A stretch of DNA of 64,000 nucleotides from Cladorhizidae sp. MBARI D1340-BT2 (Eukaryota; Porifera; Demospongiae; Poecilosclerida; Cladorhizidae), in assembly GCA_028752905.1 (NCBI GenBank), contig JAQNBH010000069.1, forward strand, positions 403,827-467,826. Reading direction: 5' to 3'. Every line of letters starts with the position of its first letter. Position 1 is the first letter of the stretch. The translations under genes were made by a program, and so were the position numbers. A model generated the notes under the pieces. It did not search any database. It was not told the DNA's origin and saw nothing but the letters and a program-made list of their open reading frames with translations. This document shows positions 43,969-59,220 of the stretch, piece after piece.

Positions 43969-46900
43969 CAAGCCTTCATCAGGAATAATGACTAGATGCT
44001 CTAACCTTCATCAGGAATAATGACTAGATGCTCTAACCTTCACTGGAATAATGACTAGATGCTCTAGCCTTCATCAGGAATAATGACTAGATGCCCTAGC
44101 CTTCATCAGGAATAATGACTAGATGCTCTAACCTTCATCAAGGAATAATGACTAGATGCTCTAACCTTCACTGGAATAATGACTAGATGCTCTAACCTTC
44201 ATCAAGGAATAATGACTAGATGCTCTAACCTTCATCTGGAATAATGACTAGATGCTCTAGCCTTCATCAGGAATAATGACTAGATGCTCTAGCCTTCATC
44301 AGGAATAATGACTAGATGCTCTAGCCTTCATCAGGAATAATGACTATATGCTCTAGCCTTCATCAGGAATAATGACTAGATGCTCTAGCCTTCATCAGGA
44401 ATAATGACTAGATGCTGTAACCTTCATCAGGAATAATGACTAGATGCTCTAACCTTCATTGGAATAATGACTAGATGCTCTAGCCTTCATCAGGAATAAT
44501 GACTAGATGCTCTAGCCTTCATCAGGAATAATGACTAGATGCTCTAACCTTCATCAGGAATAATGACTAGATGCTCTAACCTTCATCTGGAATAATGATT
44601 AGATGCTCTAGTCTTCATCAGGAATAATGACTAGATGCTCTAGCCTTCATCAGGAATAATGACTAGATGCTCTAACCTTCATCAGGAATAATGACTAGAT
44701 GCTCTAACCTTCATCTGGAATAATGACTAGATGCTCTAGTCTTCATCAGGAATAATGACTAGATGCTCTAGCCTTCATCAAGGAATAATGACTAGATGCT
44801 CTAACCTTTATCTGGAATAATGACTAGATGCTCTAGCCTTCATCAGGAATAATGACTAGATGCTCTAACCTTCATCAGGAATAATGACTAGATGCTCTAA
44901 CCTTCATCTGGAATAATGACTAGATGCTCTAGTCTTCATCAGGAATAATGACTAGATGCTCTAGCCTTCATCAGGAATAATGACTAGATGCTCTAACCTT
45001 CATCAGGAATAATGACTAGATGCTCTAACCTTCATCTGGAATAATGACTAGATGCTCTAGTCTTCATCAGGAATAATGACTAGATGCTCTAGCCTTCATC
45101 AAGGAATAATGACTAGATGCTCTAGCCTTCATCAAGGAATAATGACTAGATGCTCTAGCCTTCATCAGGAATAATGACTAGATGCTCTAACCTTCATCAG
45201 GAATAATGACTAGATGCTCTAACCTTCATCTGGAATAATGACTAGATGCTCTAGTCTTCATCAGGAATAATGACTAGATGCTCTAGCCTTCATCAGGAAT
45301 AATGACTAGATGCTCTACCCTTCATCAGGAATAATGACTAGATGCTCTAGCCTTCATCAAGGAATAATGACTAGATGCTCTAACCTTCATCTGGAATAAT
45401 GACTAGATGCTCTAGCCTTCATCAGGAATAATGACTAGATGCTCTAGCCTTCATCAGGAATAATGACTAGATGCTCTAGCCTTCATCAGGAATAATGACT
45501 AGATGCTCTAGCCTTCATCAAGGAATAATGACTAGATGCTCTAGCCTTCATCAGGAATAATGACTAGATGCTCTAGCCTTCATCAGGAATAATGACTAGA
45601 TGCTCTAGCCTTCATCAAGGAATAATGACTAGATGCTCTAACCTTCATCTGGAATAATGACTAGATGCTCTAGCCTTCATCAGGAATAATGACTAGATGC
45701 TCTAACCTTCATCAGGAATAATGACTAGATGCTCTAGCCTTCATCAGGAATAATGACTAGATGCTCTAGCCTTAATCAGGAATAATGACTAGATGCTCTA
45801 GCCTTCATCAGGAATAATGACTAGATGCTCTAGCCTTCATCAGGAATAATGACTAGATGCTCTAGCCTTCATCAGGAATAATGACTAGATGCTCTAACCT
45901 TCATCAGGAATAATCACTAGATGCTCTAACCTTCACTGGAATAATGACTAGATGCTCTAGCCTTCATCAGGAATAATGACTAGATGCTCTAACCTTCACT
46001 GGAATAATGACTAGATGCTCTAACCTTCATCAAGGAATAATGACTAGATGCTCTAACCTTCATCTGGAATAATGACTAGATGCTCTAGCCTTCATCAGGA
46101 ATAATGACTAGATGCTCTAGCCTTCATCAGGAATAATGACTAGATGCTCTAGCCTTCATCAGGAATAATGACTAGATGCTCTAGCCTTCATCAGGAATAA
46201 TGACTAGATGCTCTAGCCTTCATCAGGAATAATGACTAGATGCTCTAACCTTCATCAGGAATAATGACTAGATGCTCTAACCTTCACTGGAATAATGACT
46301 AGATGCTCTAGCCTTCATCAGGAATTATGACTAGATGCTCTAGCCTTCATCAGGAATAATGACTAGATGCTCTAACCTTCATCAAGGAATAATGACTAGA
46401 TGCTCTAACCTTCATCTGGAATAATGACTAGATGCTCTAACCTTCACTGGAATAATGACTAGATGCTCTAGCCTTCATCAGGAATAATGACTAGATGCTC
46501 TAGCCTTCATCAGGAATAATGACTAGATGCTCTAACCTTCATCAAGGAATAATGACTAGATGCTCTAACCTTCATCTGGAATAATGACTAGATGCTCTAG
46601 CCTTCATCAGGAATAATGACTAGATGCTCTAGCCTTCATCAGGAATAATGACTAGATGCTCTAGCCTTCATCAGGAATAATGACTAGATGCTCTAGCCTT
46701 CATCAGGAATAATGACTAGATGCTCTAGCCTTCATCAGGAATAATGACTAGATGCTCTAGCCTTCATCAAGGAATAATGACTAGATGCTCTAACCTTCTT
46801 CTGGAATAATGACTAGATGCTCTAGCCTTCATCAGGAATAATGACTAGATGCTCTAGCCTTCATCAGGAATAATGACTAGATGCTCTAGCCTTCATCAGG

Positions 46901-49900
46901 AATAATGACTAGATGCTCTAACCTTCATCAGGAATATTGACTAGATGCTCTAGCCTTCATCAGGAATAATGACTAGATGCTCTAACCTTCATCAGGAATA
47001 ATGACTAGATGCTCTAACCTTCACTCGAATAATGACTAGATGCTCTAGCCTTCATCAGGAATAATGACTAGATGCTCTAGCCTTCATCAGGAATAATGAC
47101 TAGATGCTCTAACCTTCATCAAGGAATAATGACTAGATGCTCTAACCTTCATCTGGAATAATGACTAGATGCTCTAGCCTTCATCAGGAATATTGACTAG
47201 ATGCTCTAGCCTTCATCAGGAATAATGACTAGATGCTCTAGCCTTCATCAGGAATAATGACTAGATGCTCTAGCCTTCATCAGGAATAATGACTAGATGC
47301 TCTAGCCTTCATCAGGAATAATGACTAGATGCTCTAGCCTTCATCAAGGAATAATGACTAGATGCTCTAACCTTCATCTGGAATAATGACTAGATGCTCT
47401 AGCCTTCATCAGGAATAATGACTAGATGCTCTAGCCTTCATCAGGAATAATGACTAGATGCTCTAGCCTTCATCAGGAATAATGACTAGATGCTCCAGCC
47501 TTCATCAAGGAATAATGACTAGATGCTCTAACCTTCATCAAGGAATAATGACTAGATGCTCTAACCTTCATCTGGAATAATGACTAGATGCTCTAGCCTT
47601 CATCAGGAATAATGACTAGATGCTCTAGCCTTCATCAGGAATAATGACTAGATGCTCTAGCCTTCATCAGGAATAATGACTAGATGCTCTAGCCTTCATC
47701 AGGAATAATGACTAGATGCTCTAGCCTTCATCAGGAATAATGACTAGATGCTCTAGCCGTCATCAAGGAATAATGACTAGATGCTCTAACCTTCATCTGG
47801 AATAATGACTAGATGCTCTAGCCTTCATCAGGAATAATGACTAGATGCTCTAGCCTTCATCAGGAATAATGACTAGATGCTCTAGCCTTCATCAGGAATA
47901 ATGACTAGATGCTCTAGCCTTCATCAGGAATAATGACTAGATGCTCTAACCTTCATCTGGAATAATGACTAGATGCTCTAACCTTCATCAGGAATAATGA
48001 CTAGATGCTCTAACCTTCACTGGAATAATGACTAGATGCTCTAGCCTTCATCAGGAATAATGACTAGATGCTCTAACCTTCACTGGAATAATGACTAGAT
48101 GCTCTAACCTTCATCAAGGAATAATGACTAGATGCTCTAACCTTCATCTGGAATAATGACTAGATGCTCTAGCCTTCATTAGGAATAATGACTAGATGCT
48201 CTAGCCTTCATCAGGAATAATGACTAGATGCTCTAGCCTTCATCAGGAATAATGACTAGATGCTCTAGCCTTCATCAGGAATAATGACTAGATGGTCTAG
48301 CCTTCATCAGGAATAATGACTAGATGCTCTAACCTTCATCAGGAATAATGACTAGATGCTCTAACCTTCACTGGAATAATGACTAGATGCTCTAGCCTTC
48401 ATCAGGAATAATGACTAGATGCTCTAGCCTTCATCAGGAATAATGACTAGATGCTCTAACCTTCATCAGGAATAATGACTAGATGCTCTAACCTTCATCT
48501 GGAATAATGACTAGATGCTCTAGTCTTCATCAGGAATAATGACTAGATGCTCTAGCCTTCATCAGGAATAATGACTAGATGCTCTAACCTTCATCAGGAA
48601 TAATGACTAGATGCTCTAACCTTCATCTGGAATAATGACTAGATGCTCTAGTCTTCATCAGGAATAATGACTAGATGCTCTAGCCTTCATCAAGGAATAA
48701 TGACTAGATGCTCTAACCTTTATCTGGAATAATGACTAGATGCTCTAGCCTTAATCAGGAATAATGACTAGATGCTCTAACCTTCATCAGGAATAATGAC
48801 TAGATGCTCTAACCTTCATCTGGAATAATGACTAGATGCTCTAGTCTTCATCAGGAATATTGACTAGATGCTCTAGCCTTCATCAGGAATAATGACTAGA
48901 TGCTCTAACCTTCATCAGGAATAATGACTAGATGCTCTAACCTTCATCTGGAATAATGACTAGATGCTCTAGTCGTCATCAGGAATAATGACTAGATGCT
49001 CTAGCCTTCATCAAGGAATAATGACTAGATGCTCTAGCCTTCATCAGGAATAATGACTAGATGCTCTAACCTTCATCAGGAATAATGACTAGATGCTCTA
49101 ACCTTCATCTGGAATAATGACTAGATACTCTAGTCTTCATCAGGAATAATGACTAGATGCTCTAGCCTTCATTAGGACTAATGACTAGATGCTCTAGCCT
49201 TCATCAGGAATAATGACTAGATGCTCTAGCCTTCATCAAGGAATAAGGACTAGATGCTCTAACCTTCATCTGGAATAATGACTAGATGCTCTAGCCTTCA
49301 TCAGGAATAATGACTAGATGCTCTAGCCTTCATCAGGAATAATGACTAGATGCTCTAGCCTTCATCAGGAATAATGACTAGATGCTCTAGCCTTCATCAA
49401 GGAATAATGACTAGATGCTCTAGCCTTCATCAGGAATAATGACTAGATGCTCTAGCCTTCATCAGGAATAATGACTAGATGCTCTAGCCTTCATCAAGGA
49501 ATAATGACTAGATGCTCTAACCTTCATCTGGAATAATGACTAGATGCTCTAGCCTTCATCAGGAATAATGACTAGATGCTCTAACCTTCATCAGGAATAA
49601 TGACTAGATGCTCTAACCTTCATCTGGAATAATGACTAGATGCTCTAGCCTTCATCAGGAATAATGACTAGATGCTCTAGCCTTCATCAGGAATAATGAC
49701 TAGATGCTCTAGCCTTCATCAGGAATAATGACTAGATGCTCTAGCCTTCATCAGGAATAATGACTAGATGCTCTAGCCTTCATCAGGAATAATGACTAGA
49801 TGCTCTAACCTTCATCAGGAATAATGACTAGATGCTCTAACCTTCACTGGAATAATGACTAGATGCTCTAGCCTTCATCAGGAATAATGACTAGATGCTC

Positions 49901-52900
49901 TAACCTTCACTGGAATAATGACTAGATGCTCTAACCTTCATCAAGGAATAATGACTAGATGCTCTAACCTTCATCTGGAATAATGACTAGATGCTCTAGC
50001 CTTCATCAGGAATAATGACTAGATGCTCTAACCTTAATCAGGAATAATGACTAGATGCTCTAACCTTCACTGGAATAATGACTAGATGCTCTAGCCTTCA
50101 TCAGGAATAATGACTAGATGCTCTAGCCTTCATCAGGAATAATGACTAGATGCTCTAACCTTCATCAAGGAATAATGACTAGATGCTCTAACCTTCACTG
50201 GAATAATGACTAGATGCTCTAACCTTCATCAAGGAATAATGACTAGATGCTCTAACCTTCATCTGGAATAATGACTAGATGCTCTAGCCTTCATCAGGAA
50301 TAATGACTAGATGCTCTAGCCTTCATCAGGAATAATGACTAGATGCTCTAGCCTTCATCAGGAATAATGACTAGATGCTCTAGCCTTCATCAGGAATAAT
50401 GACTAGATGCTCTAGCCTTCATCAGGAATAATGACTAGATGCTCTAACCTTCATCAGGAATAATGACTAGATGCTCTAACCTTCATTGGAATAATGACTA
50501 GATGCTCTAGCCTTCATCAGGAATAATGACTAGATGCTCTAGCCTTCATCAGGAATAATGACTAGATGCTCTAACCTTCATCAGGAATAATGACTAGATG
50601 CTCTAACCTTCATCTGGAATAATGACTAGATGCTCTAGTCTTCATCAGGAATAATGACTAGATGCTCTAGCCTTCATCAGGAATAATGACTAGATGCTCT
50701 AACCTTCATCAGGAATAATGACTAGATGCTCTAACCTTCATCTGGAATAATGACTAGATGCTCTAGTCTTCATCAGGAATAATGACTAGATGCTCTAGCC
50801 TTCATCAAGGAATAATGACTAGATGCTCTAACCTTTATCTGGAATAATGACTAGATGCTCTAGCCTTCATCAGGAATAATGACTAGATGCTCTAACCTTC
50901 ATCAGGAATAATGACTAGATGCTCTAACCTTCATCTGGAATAATGACTAGATGCTCTAGTCTTCATCAGGAATAATGACTAGATGCTCTAGCCTTCATCA
51001 GGAATAATGACTAGATGCTCTAACCTTCATCAGGAATAATGACTAGATGCTCTAACCTTCATCTGGAATAATGACTAGATGCTCTAGTCTTCATCAGGAA
51101 TAATGACTAGATGCTCTAGCCTTCATCAAGGAATAATGACTAGATGCTCTAGCCTTCATCAGGAATAATGACTAGATGCTCTAACCTTCATCAGGAATAA
51201 TGACTAGATGCTCTAACCTTCATCTGGAATAATGACTAGATGCTCTAGTCTTCATCAGGAATAATGACTAGATGCTCTAGCCTTCATCAGGAATAATGAC
51301 TAGATGCTCTAGCCTTCATCAGGAATAATGACTAGATGCTCTAACCTTCATCTGGAATAATGACTAGATGCTCTAGCCTTCATCAGGAATAATGACTAGA
51401 TGCTCTAGCCTTCATCAGGAATAATGACTAGATGCTCTAGCCTTCATCAGGAATTATGACTAGATGCTCTAGCCTTCATCAAGGAATAATGACTAGATGC
51501 TCTAGCCTTCATCAGGAATAATGACTAGATGCTCTAGCCTTCATCAGGAATAATGACTAGATGCTCTAGCCTTCATCAAGGAATAATGACTAGATGCTCT
51601 AACCTTCATCTGGAATAATGACTAGATGCTCTAGCCTTCATCAGGAATAATGACTAGATGCTCTAACCTTCATCAGGAATAATGACTAGATGCTCTAACC
51701 TTCTTCTGGAATAATGACTAGATGCTCTAGCCTTCATCAGGAATAATGACTAGATGCTCTAGCCTTAATCAGGAATAATGACTAGTTGCTCTAGCCTTCA
51801 TCAGGAATAATGACTAGATGCTCTAGCCTTCATCAGGAATAATGACTAGATGCTCTAGCCTTCATCAGGAATAATGACTAGATGCTCTAACCTTCATCAG
51901 GAATAATGACTAGATGCTCTAACCTTCACTGGAATAATGACTAGATGCTCTAGCCTTCATCAGGAATAATGACTAGATGCTCTAACCTTCACTGGAATAA
52001 TGACTAGATGCTCTAACCTTCATCAAGGAATAATAACTAGATGCTCTAACCTTCATCTGGAATAATGACTAGATGCTCTAGCCTTCATCAGGAATAATGA
52101 CTAGATGCTCTAGCCTTCATCAGGAATAATGACTAGATGCTCTAGCCTTCATCAGGAATAATGACTAGATGCTCTAGCCTTCATCAGGAATAATGACTAG
52201 ATGCTCTAACCTTCATCAGGAATAATGACTAGATGCTCTAACCTTCACTGGAATAATGACTAGATGCTCTAGCCTTCATCAGGAATAATGACTAGATGCT
52301 CTAGCCTTCATCAGGAATAATGACTAGATGCTCTAACCTTCATCAAGGAATAATGACTAGATGCTCTAACCTTCATCTGGAATAATGACTAGATGCTCTA
52401 GCATTCATCAGGAATAATGACTAGATGCTCTAGCCTTCATCAGGAATAATGACTAGATGCTCTAGCCTTCATCAGGAATAATGACTAGATGCTCTAGCCT
52501 TCATCAGGAATAATGACTAGATGCTCTAGCCTTCATCAGGAATAATGACTAGATGCTCTAGCCTTCATCAAGGAATAATGACTAGATGCTCTAACCTTCA
52601 TCTGGAATAATGACTAGATGCTCTAGCCTTCATCAGGAATAATGACTAGATGCTCTAGCCTTCATCAGGAATAATGACTAGATGCTCTAGCCTTCATCAG
52701 GAATAATGACTAGATGCTCCAGCCTTCATCAAGGAATAATGACTAGATGCTCTAACCTTCATCAAGGAATAATGACTAGATGCTCTAACCTTCATCTGGA
52801 ATAATGACTAGATGCTCTAGCCTTCATCAGGAATAATGACTAGATGCTCTAGCCTTCATCAGGAATAATGACTAGATGCTCCAGCCTTCATCAAGGAATA

Positions 52901-55900
52901 ATGACTAGATGCTCTAACCTTCATCAAGGAATAATGACTAGATGCTCTAACCTTCATCTGGAATAATGACTAGATGCTCTAGCCTTCATCAGGAATAATG
53001 ACTAGATGCTCTAGCCTTCATCAGGAATAATGACTAGATGCTCTAGCCTTCATCAGGAATAATGACTAGATGCTCTAGCCTTCATCAGGAATAATGACTA
53101 GATGCTCTAGCCTTCATCAGGAATAATGACTAGATGCTCTAGCCTTCATCAAGGAATAATGACTAGATGCTCTAACCTTCATCTGGAATAATGACTAGAT
53201 GCTCTAGCCTTCATCAGGAATAATGACTAGATGCTCTAGCCTTCATCAGGAATAATGACTAGATGCTCTAGCCTTCATCAGGAATAATGACTAGATGCTC
53301 TAGCCTTCATCAGGAATAATGACTAGATGCTCTAGCCTTCATCAGGAATAATGACTAGATGCTCTAACCTTCATCAGGAATAATGACTAGATGCTCTAAC
53401 CTTCACTGGAATATTGACTAGATGCTCTAGCCTTCATCAGGAATAATGACTAGATGCTCTAGCCTTCATCAGGAATAATGACTAGATGCTCTAACCTTCA
53501 TCAAGGAATAATGACTAGATGCTCTAACCTTCATCTGGAATAATGACTAGATGCTCTAGCCTTCATCAGGAATAATGACTAGATGCTCTAGCCTTCATCA
53601 GGAATAATGACTAGATGCTCTAGCCTTCATCAGGAATAATGACTAGATGCTCTAACCTTCATCAAGGAATAATGACTAGATGCTCTAACCTTCATCTGGA
53701 ATAATGACTAGATGCTCTAGCCTTCATCAGGAATAATGACTAGATGCTCTAGCCTTCATCAGGAATAATGACTAGATGCTCTAGCCTTCATCAGGAATAA
53801 TGACTAGATGCTCTAGCCTTCATCAGGAATAATGACTAGATGCTCTAGCCTTCATCAAGGAATAATGACTAGATGCTCTAACCTTCATCTGGAATAATGA
53901 CTAGATGCTCTAGCCTTCATCAGGAATAATGACTAGATGCTCTAGCCTTCATCAGGAATAATGACTAGATGCTCTAGCCTTCATCAGGAATAATGACTAG
54001 ATGCTCCAGCCTTCATCAAGGAATAATGACTAGATGCTCTAACCTTCATCAAGGAATAATGACTAGATGCTCTAACCTTCATCTGGAATAATGACTAGAT
54101 GCTCTAGCCTTCATCAGGAATAATGACTAGATGCTCTATCCTTCATCAGGAATAATGACTAGATGCTCCAGCCTTCATCAAGGAATAATGTCTAGATGCT
54201 CTAACCTTCATCAAGGAATAATGACTAGATGCTCTAACCTTCATCTGGAATAATGACTAGATGCTCTAGCCTTCATCAGGAATAATGACTAGATGCTCTA
54301 GCCTTCATCAGGAATAATGACTAGATGCTCTAGTCTTCATCAGGAATAATGACTAGATGCTCTAGCCTTCATCAGGAATAATGACTAGATGCTCTAGCCT
54401 TCATCAGGAATAATGACTAGATGCTCTAGCCTTCATCAAGGAATAATGACTAGATGCTCTAACCTTCATCTGGAATAATGACTAGATGCTCTAGCCTTCA
54501 TCAGGAATAATGACTAGATGCTCTAGCCTTCATCAGGAATAATGACTAGATGCTCTAGCCTTCATCAGGAATAATGACTAGATGCTCTAGCCTTCATCAG
54601 GAATAATGACTAGATGCTCTAGCCTTCATCAGGAATAATGACTAGATGCTCTAACCTTCATCAGGAATAATGACTAGATGCTCTAACCTTCACTGGAATA
54701 TTGACTAGATGCTCTAGCCTTCATCAGGAATAATGACTAGATGCTCTAGCCTTCATCAGGAATAATTACTAAATGCTCTAACCTTCATCAAGGAATAATG
54801 ACTAGATGCTCTAACCTTCATCTGGAATAATGACTAGATGCTCTAGCCTTCATCAGGAATAATGACTAGATGCTCTAGCCTTCATCAGGAATAATGACTA
54901 GATGCTCTAGCCTTCATCAGGAATAATGACTAGATGCTCTAGCCTTCATCAGGAATAATGACTAGATACTCTAGCCTTCATCAGGAATAATGACTAGATG
55001 CTCTAGCCTTCATCAAGAAATAATGACTAGATGCTCTAACCTTCATCTGGAATAATGACTAGATGCTCTAGCCTTCATCAGGAATAATGACTAGATGCTC
55101 TAGCCTTCATCAGGAATAATGACTAGATGCTCCAGCCTTCATCAAGGAATAATGACTAGATGCTCTAACCTTCATCAAGGAATAATGACTAGATGCTCTA
55201 ACCTTCATCTGGAATAATGACTAGATGCTCTAGCCTTCATCAGGAATAATGACTAGATGCTCTAGCCTTCATCAGGAATAATGACTAGATGCTCCAGCCT
55301 TCATCAAGGAATAATGACTAGATGCTCTAACCTTCATCAAGGAATAATGACTAGATGCTCTAACCTTCATCTGGAATAATGACTAGATGCTCTAGCCTTC
55401 ATCAGGAATAATGACTAGATGCTCTAGCCTTCATCAGGAATAATGACTAGATGCTCTAGCCATCATCAGGAATAATGACTAGATGCTCTAGCCTTCATCA
55501 GGAATAATGACTAGATGCTCTAGCCTTCATCAGGAATAATGACTAGATGCTCTAGCCTTCATCAAGGAATAATGACTAGATGCTCTAACCTTCATCTGGA
55601 ATAATGACTAGATGCTCTAGCCTTCATCAGGAATAATGACTAGATGCTCTAGCCTTCATCAGGAATAATGACTAGATGCTCTAGCCTTCATCAGGAATAA
55701 TGACTAGATGCTCCAGCCTTCATCAAGGAATAATGACTAGATGCTCTAACCTTCATCAAGGAATAATGACTAGATGCTCTAACCTTCATCTGGAATAATG
55801 ACTAGATGCTCTAGCCTTCATCAGGAATAATGACTAGATGCTCTAGCCTTCATCGGGAATAATGACTAGATGCTCTAGCCTTCATCAGGAATAATGACTA

Positions 55901-58900
55901 GATGCTCTAGCCTTCATCATGAATAATGACTAGATGCTCTAGCCTTCATCAGGAATAATGACTAGATGCTCTAGCCTTCATCAAGGAATAATGACTAGAT
56001 GCTCTAACCTTCGTCTGGAATAATGACTAGATGCTCTAGCCTTCATCAGGAATAATGACTAGATGCTCTAGCCTTCATCGGGAATAATGACTAGATGCTC
56101 TAGCCTTCATCAGGAATAATGACTAGATGCTCTAGCCTTCATCAAGGAATAATGACTAGATGCTCTAGCCTTCATCAGGAATAATGACTAGATGCTCTAG
56201 CCTTCATCAGGAATAATGACTAGATGCTCTAGCCTTCATCAGGAATAATGACTAGATGCTCTAGCCTTCATCAGGAATAATGACTAGATGCTCTAGCCTT
56301 CATCAAGGAATAATGACTAGATGCTCTAGCCTTCATCAGGAATAATGACTAGATGCTCTAGCCTTCATCAGGAATAATGACTAGATGCTCTAGCCTTCAT
56401 CAAGGAATAATGACTAGATGCTCTAACCTTCATCTGGAATAATGACTAGATGCTCTAGCCTTCATCAGGAATAATGACTAGATGCTCTAACCTTCATCAG
56501 GAATAATGACTAGATGCTCTAACCTTCATCTGGAATAATGACTAGATGCTCTAGTCTTCATCAGGAATAATGACTAGATGCTCTAGCCTTCATCAGGAAT
56601 AATGACTAGATGCTCTAACCTTCATCAGGAATAATGACTAGATGCTCTAGCCTTCATCAGGAATAATGACTAGATGCTCTAGCCTTCATCAAGGAATAAT
56701 GACTAGATGCTCTAACCTTCATCTGGAATAATGACTAGATGCTCTAGCCTTCATCAGGAATAATGACTAGATGCTCTAGCCTTCATCAGGAATAATGACT
56801 AGATGCTCTAGCCTTCATCAGGAATAATGACTAGATGCTCTAGCCTTCATCAGGAATAATGACTAGATGCTCTAGCCTTCATCAAGGAATAATGACTAGA
56901 TGCTCTAACCTTCATCTGGAATAATGACTAGATGCTCTAGCCTTCATCAGGAATAATGACTAGATGCTCTAGCCTTCATCAGGAATAATGACTAGATGCT
57001 CTAGCCTTCATCAGGAATAATGACTAGATGCTCTAGCCTTCATCAAGGAATAATGACTAGATGCTCTAGCCTTCATCAGGAATAATGACTAGATGCTCTA
57101 GCCTTCATCAGGAATAATGACTAGATGCTCTAGCCTTCATCAAGGAATAATGACTAGATGCTCTAACGTTCATCTGGAATAATGACTAGATGCTCTAGCC
57201 TTCATCAGGAATAATGACTAGATGCTCTAGCCTTCATCAGGAATAATGACTAGATGCTCTAGCCTTCATCAGGAATAATGACTAGATGCTCTAGCCTTCA
57301 TCAAGGAATAATGACTAGATGCTCTAGCCTTCATCAGGAATAATGACTAGATGCTCTAGCCTTCATCAGGAATAATGACTAGATGCTCTAGCCTTCATCA
57401 AGGAATAATGACTAGATGCTCTAACCTTCATCTGGAATAATGACTAGATGCTCTAGCCTTCATCAGGAATAATGACTAGATGCTCTAACCTTCATCAGGA
57501 ATAATGACTAGATGCTCTAACCTTCATCTGGAATAATGACTAGATGCTCTAGTCTTCATCAGGAATAATGACTAGATGCTCTAGCCTTCATCAGGAATAA
57601 TGACTAGATGCTCTAACCTTCATCAGGAATAATGACTAGATGCTCTAATCTTCATCTGGAATAATGACTAGATGCTCTAGTCTTCATCAGGAATAATGAC
57701 TAGATGCTCTAGCCTTCATCAAGGAATAATGACTAGATGCTCTAACTTTCATCTGGAATAATGACTAGATGCTCTAGCCTTCATCAGGAATAATGACTGG
57801 ATGCTCTAACCTTCATCAGGAATAATGACTAGATGCTCTAACCTTCATCTGGAATAATGACTAGATGCTCTAGTCTTCATCAGGAATAATGACTAGATGC
57901 TCTAGCCTTCATCAGGAATAATGACTAGATGCTCTAACCTTCATCAGGAATAATGACTAGATGCTCTAATCTTCATCTGGAATAATTACTAGATGCTCTA
58001 GTCTTCATCAGGAATAATGACTAGATGCTCTAGCCTTCATCAAGGAATAATGACTAGATGCTCTAACCTTTATCTGGAATAATGACTAGATGCTCTAGCC
58101 TTCATCAGGAATAATGACTAGATGCTCTAACCTTCATCAGGAATAATGACTAGATGCTCTAACCTTCATCTGGAATAATGACTAGATGCTCTAGTCTTCA
58201 TCAGGAATAATGACTAGATGCTGCTCTAGCCTTCATCAGGAATAATGACTAGATGCTCTAACCTTCATCAGGAATAATGACTAGATGCTCTAACCTTCAT
58301 CTGGAATAATGACTAGATGCTCTAGTCTTCATCAGGAATAATGACTAGATGCTCTAGCCTTCATCAAGGAATAATGACTAGATGCTCTAGCCTTCATCAG
58401 GAATAATGACTAGATGCTCTAACCTTCATCAGGAATAATGACTAGATGCTCTAGCCTTCATCAGGAATAATGACTAGATGCTCTAGCCTTCATCAGGAAT
58501 AATGACTAGATGCTCCAGCCTTCATCAAGGAATAATGACTAGATGCTCTAACCTTCATCAAGGAATAATGACTAGATGCTCTAACCTTCATCTGGAATAA
58601 TGACTAGATGCTCTAGCCTTCATCAGGAATAATGACTAGATGCTCTAGCCTTCATCAGGAATAATGACTAGATGCTCTAGCCTTCATCAGGAATAATGAC
58701 TAGATGCTCTAGCCTTCATCAGGAATAATGACTAGATGCTCTAGCCTTCATCAAGGAATAATGACTAGATGCTCTAATCTTCATCTGGAATAATGACTAG
58801 ATGCTCTAGCCTTCATCAGGAATAATGACTAGATGCTCTAGCCTTCATCAGGAATAATGACTAGATGCTCTAGCCTTCATCAGGAATAATGACTAGATGC

Positions 58901-59220
58901 TCTAGCCTTCATCAGGAATAATGACTAGATGCTCTAGCCTTCATCAGGAATAATGACTAGATGCTCTAGCCTTCATCAAGGAATAATGACTAGATGCTCT
59001 AACCTTCATCTGGAATAATGACTAGATGCTCTAGCCTTCATCAGGAATAATGACTAGATGCTCTAGCCTTCATCAGGAATAATGACTAGATGCTCTAGCC
59101 TTCATCAAGAATAATGACTAGATGCTCTAGCCTTCATCAAGGAATAATGACTAGATGCTCTAGCCTTCATCAGGAATAATGACTAGATGCTCTAGCCTTC
59201 ATCAGGAATAATGACTAGAT
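43969..59220. repeat. Higher-order satellite block, copy 2
   Basis: Second copy of the roughly 15-kb block, traced by shared rare variants up to at least 58513 (ctccagcc, partner 43261); the right end is approximate. It lacks the retrotransposon. Further overlapping duplications lie inside or beyond it: offset 7,893 (tcggg 55853/63746, ttcatcat 55913/63806, cgtctg 56012/63905) and offset 3,094 (the 3-bp-expanded monomer gatgctgctc at 58217/61311, also at 42965). Confidence 0.75.
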
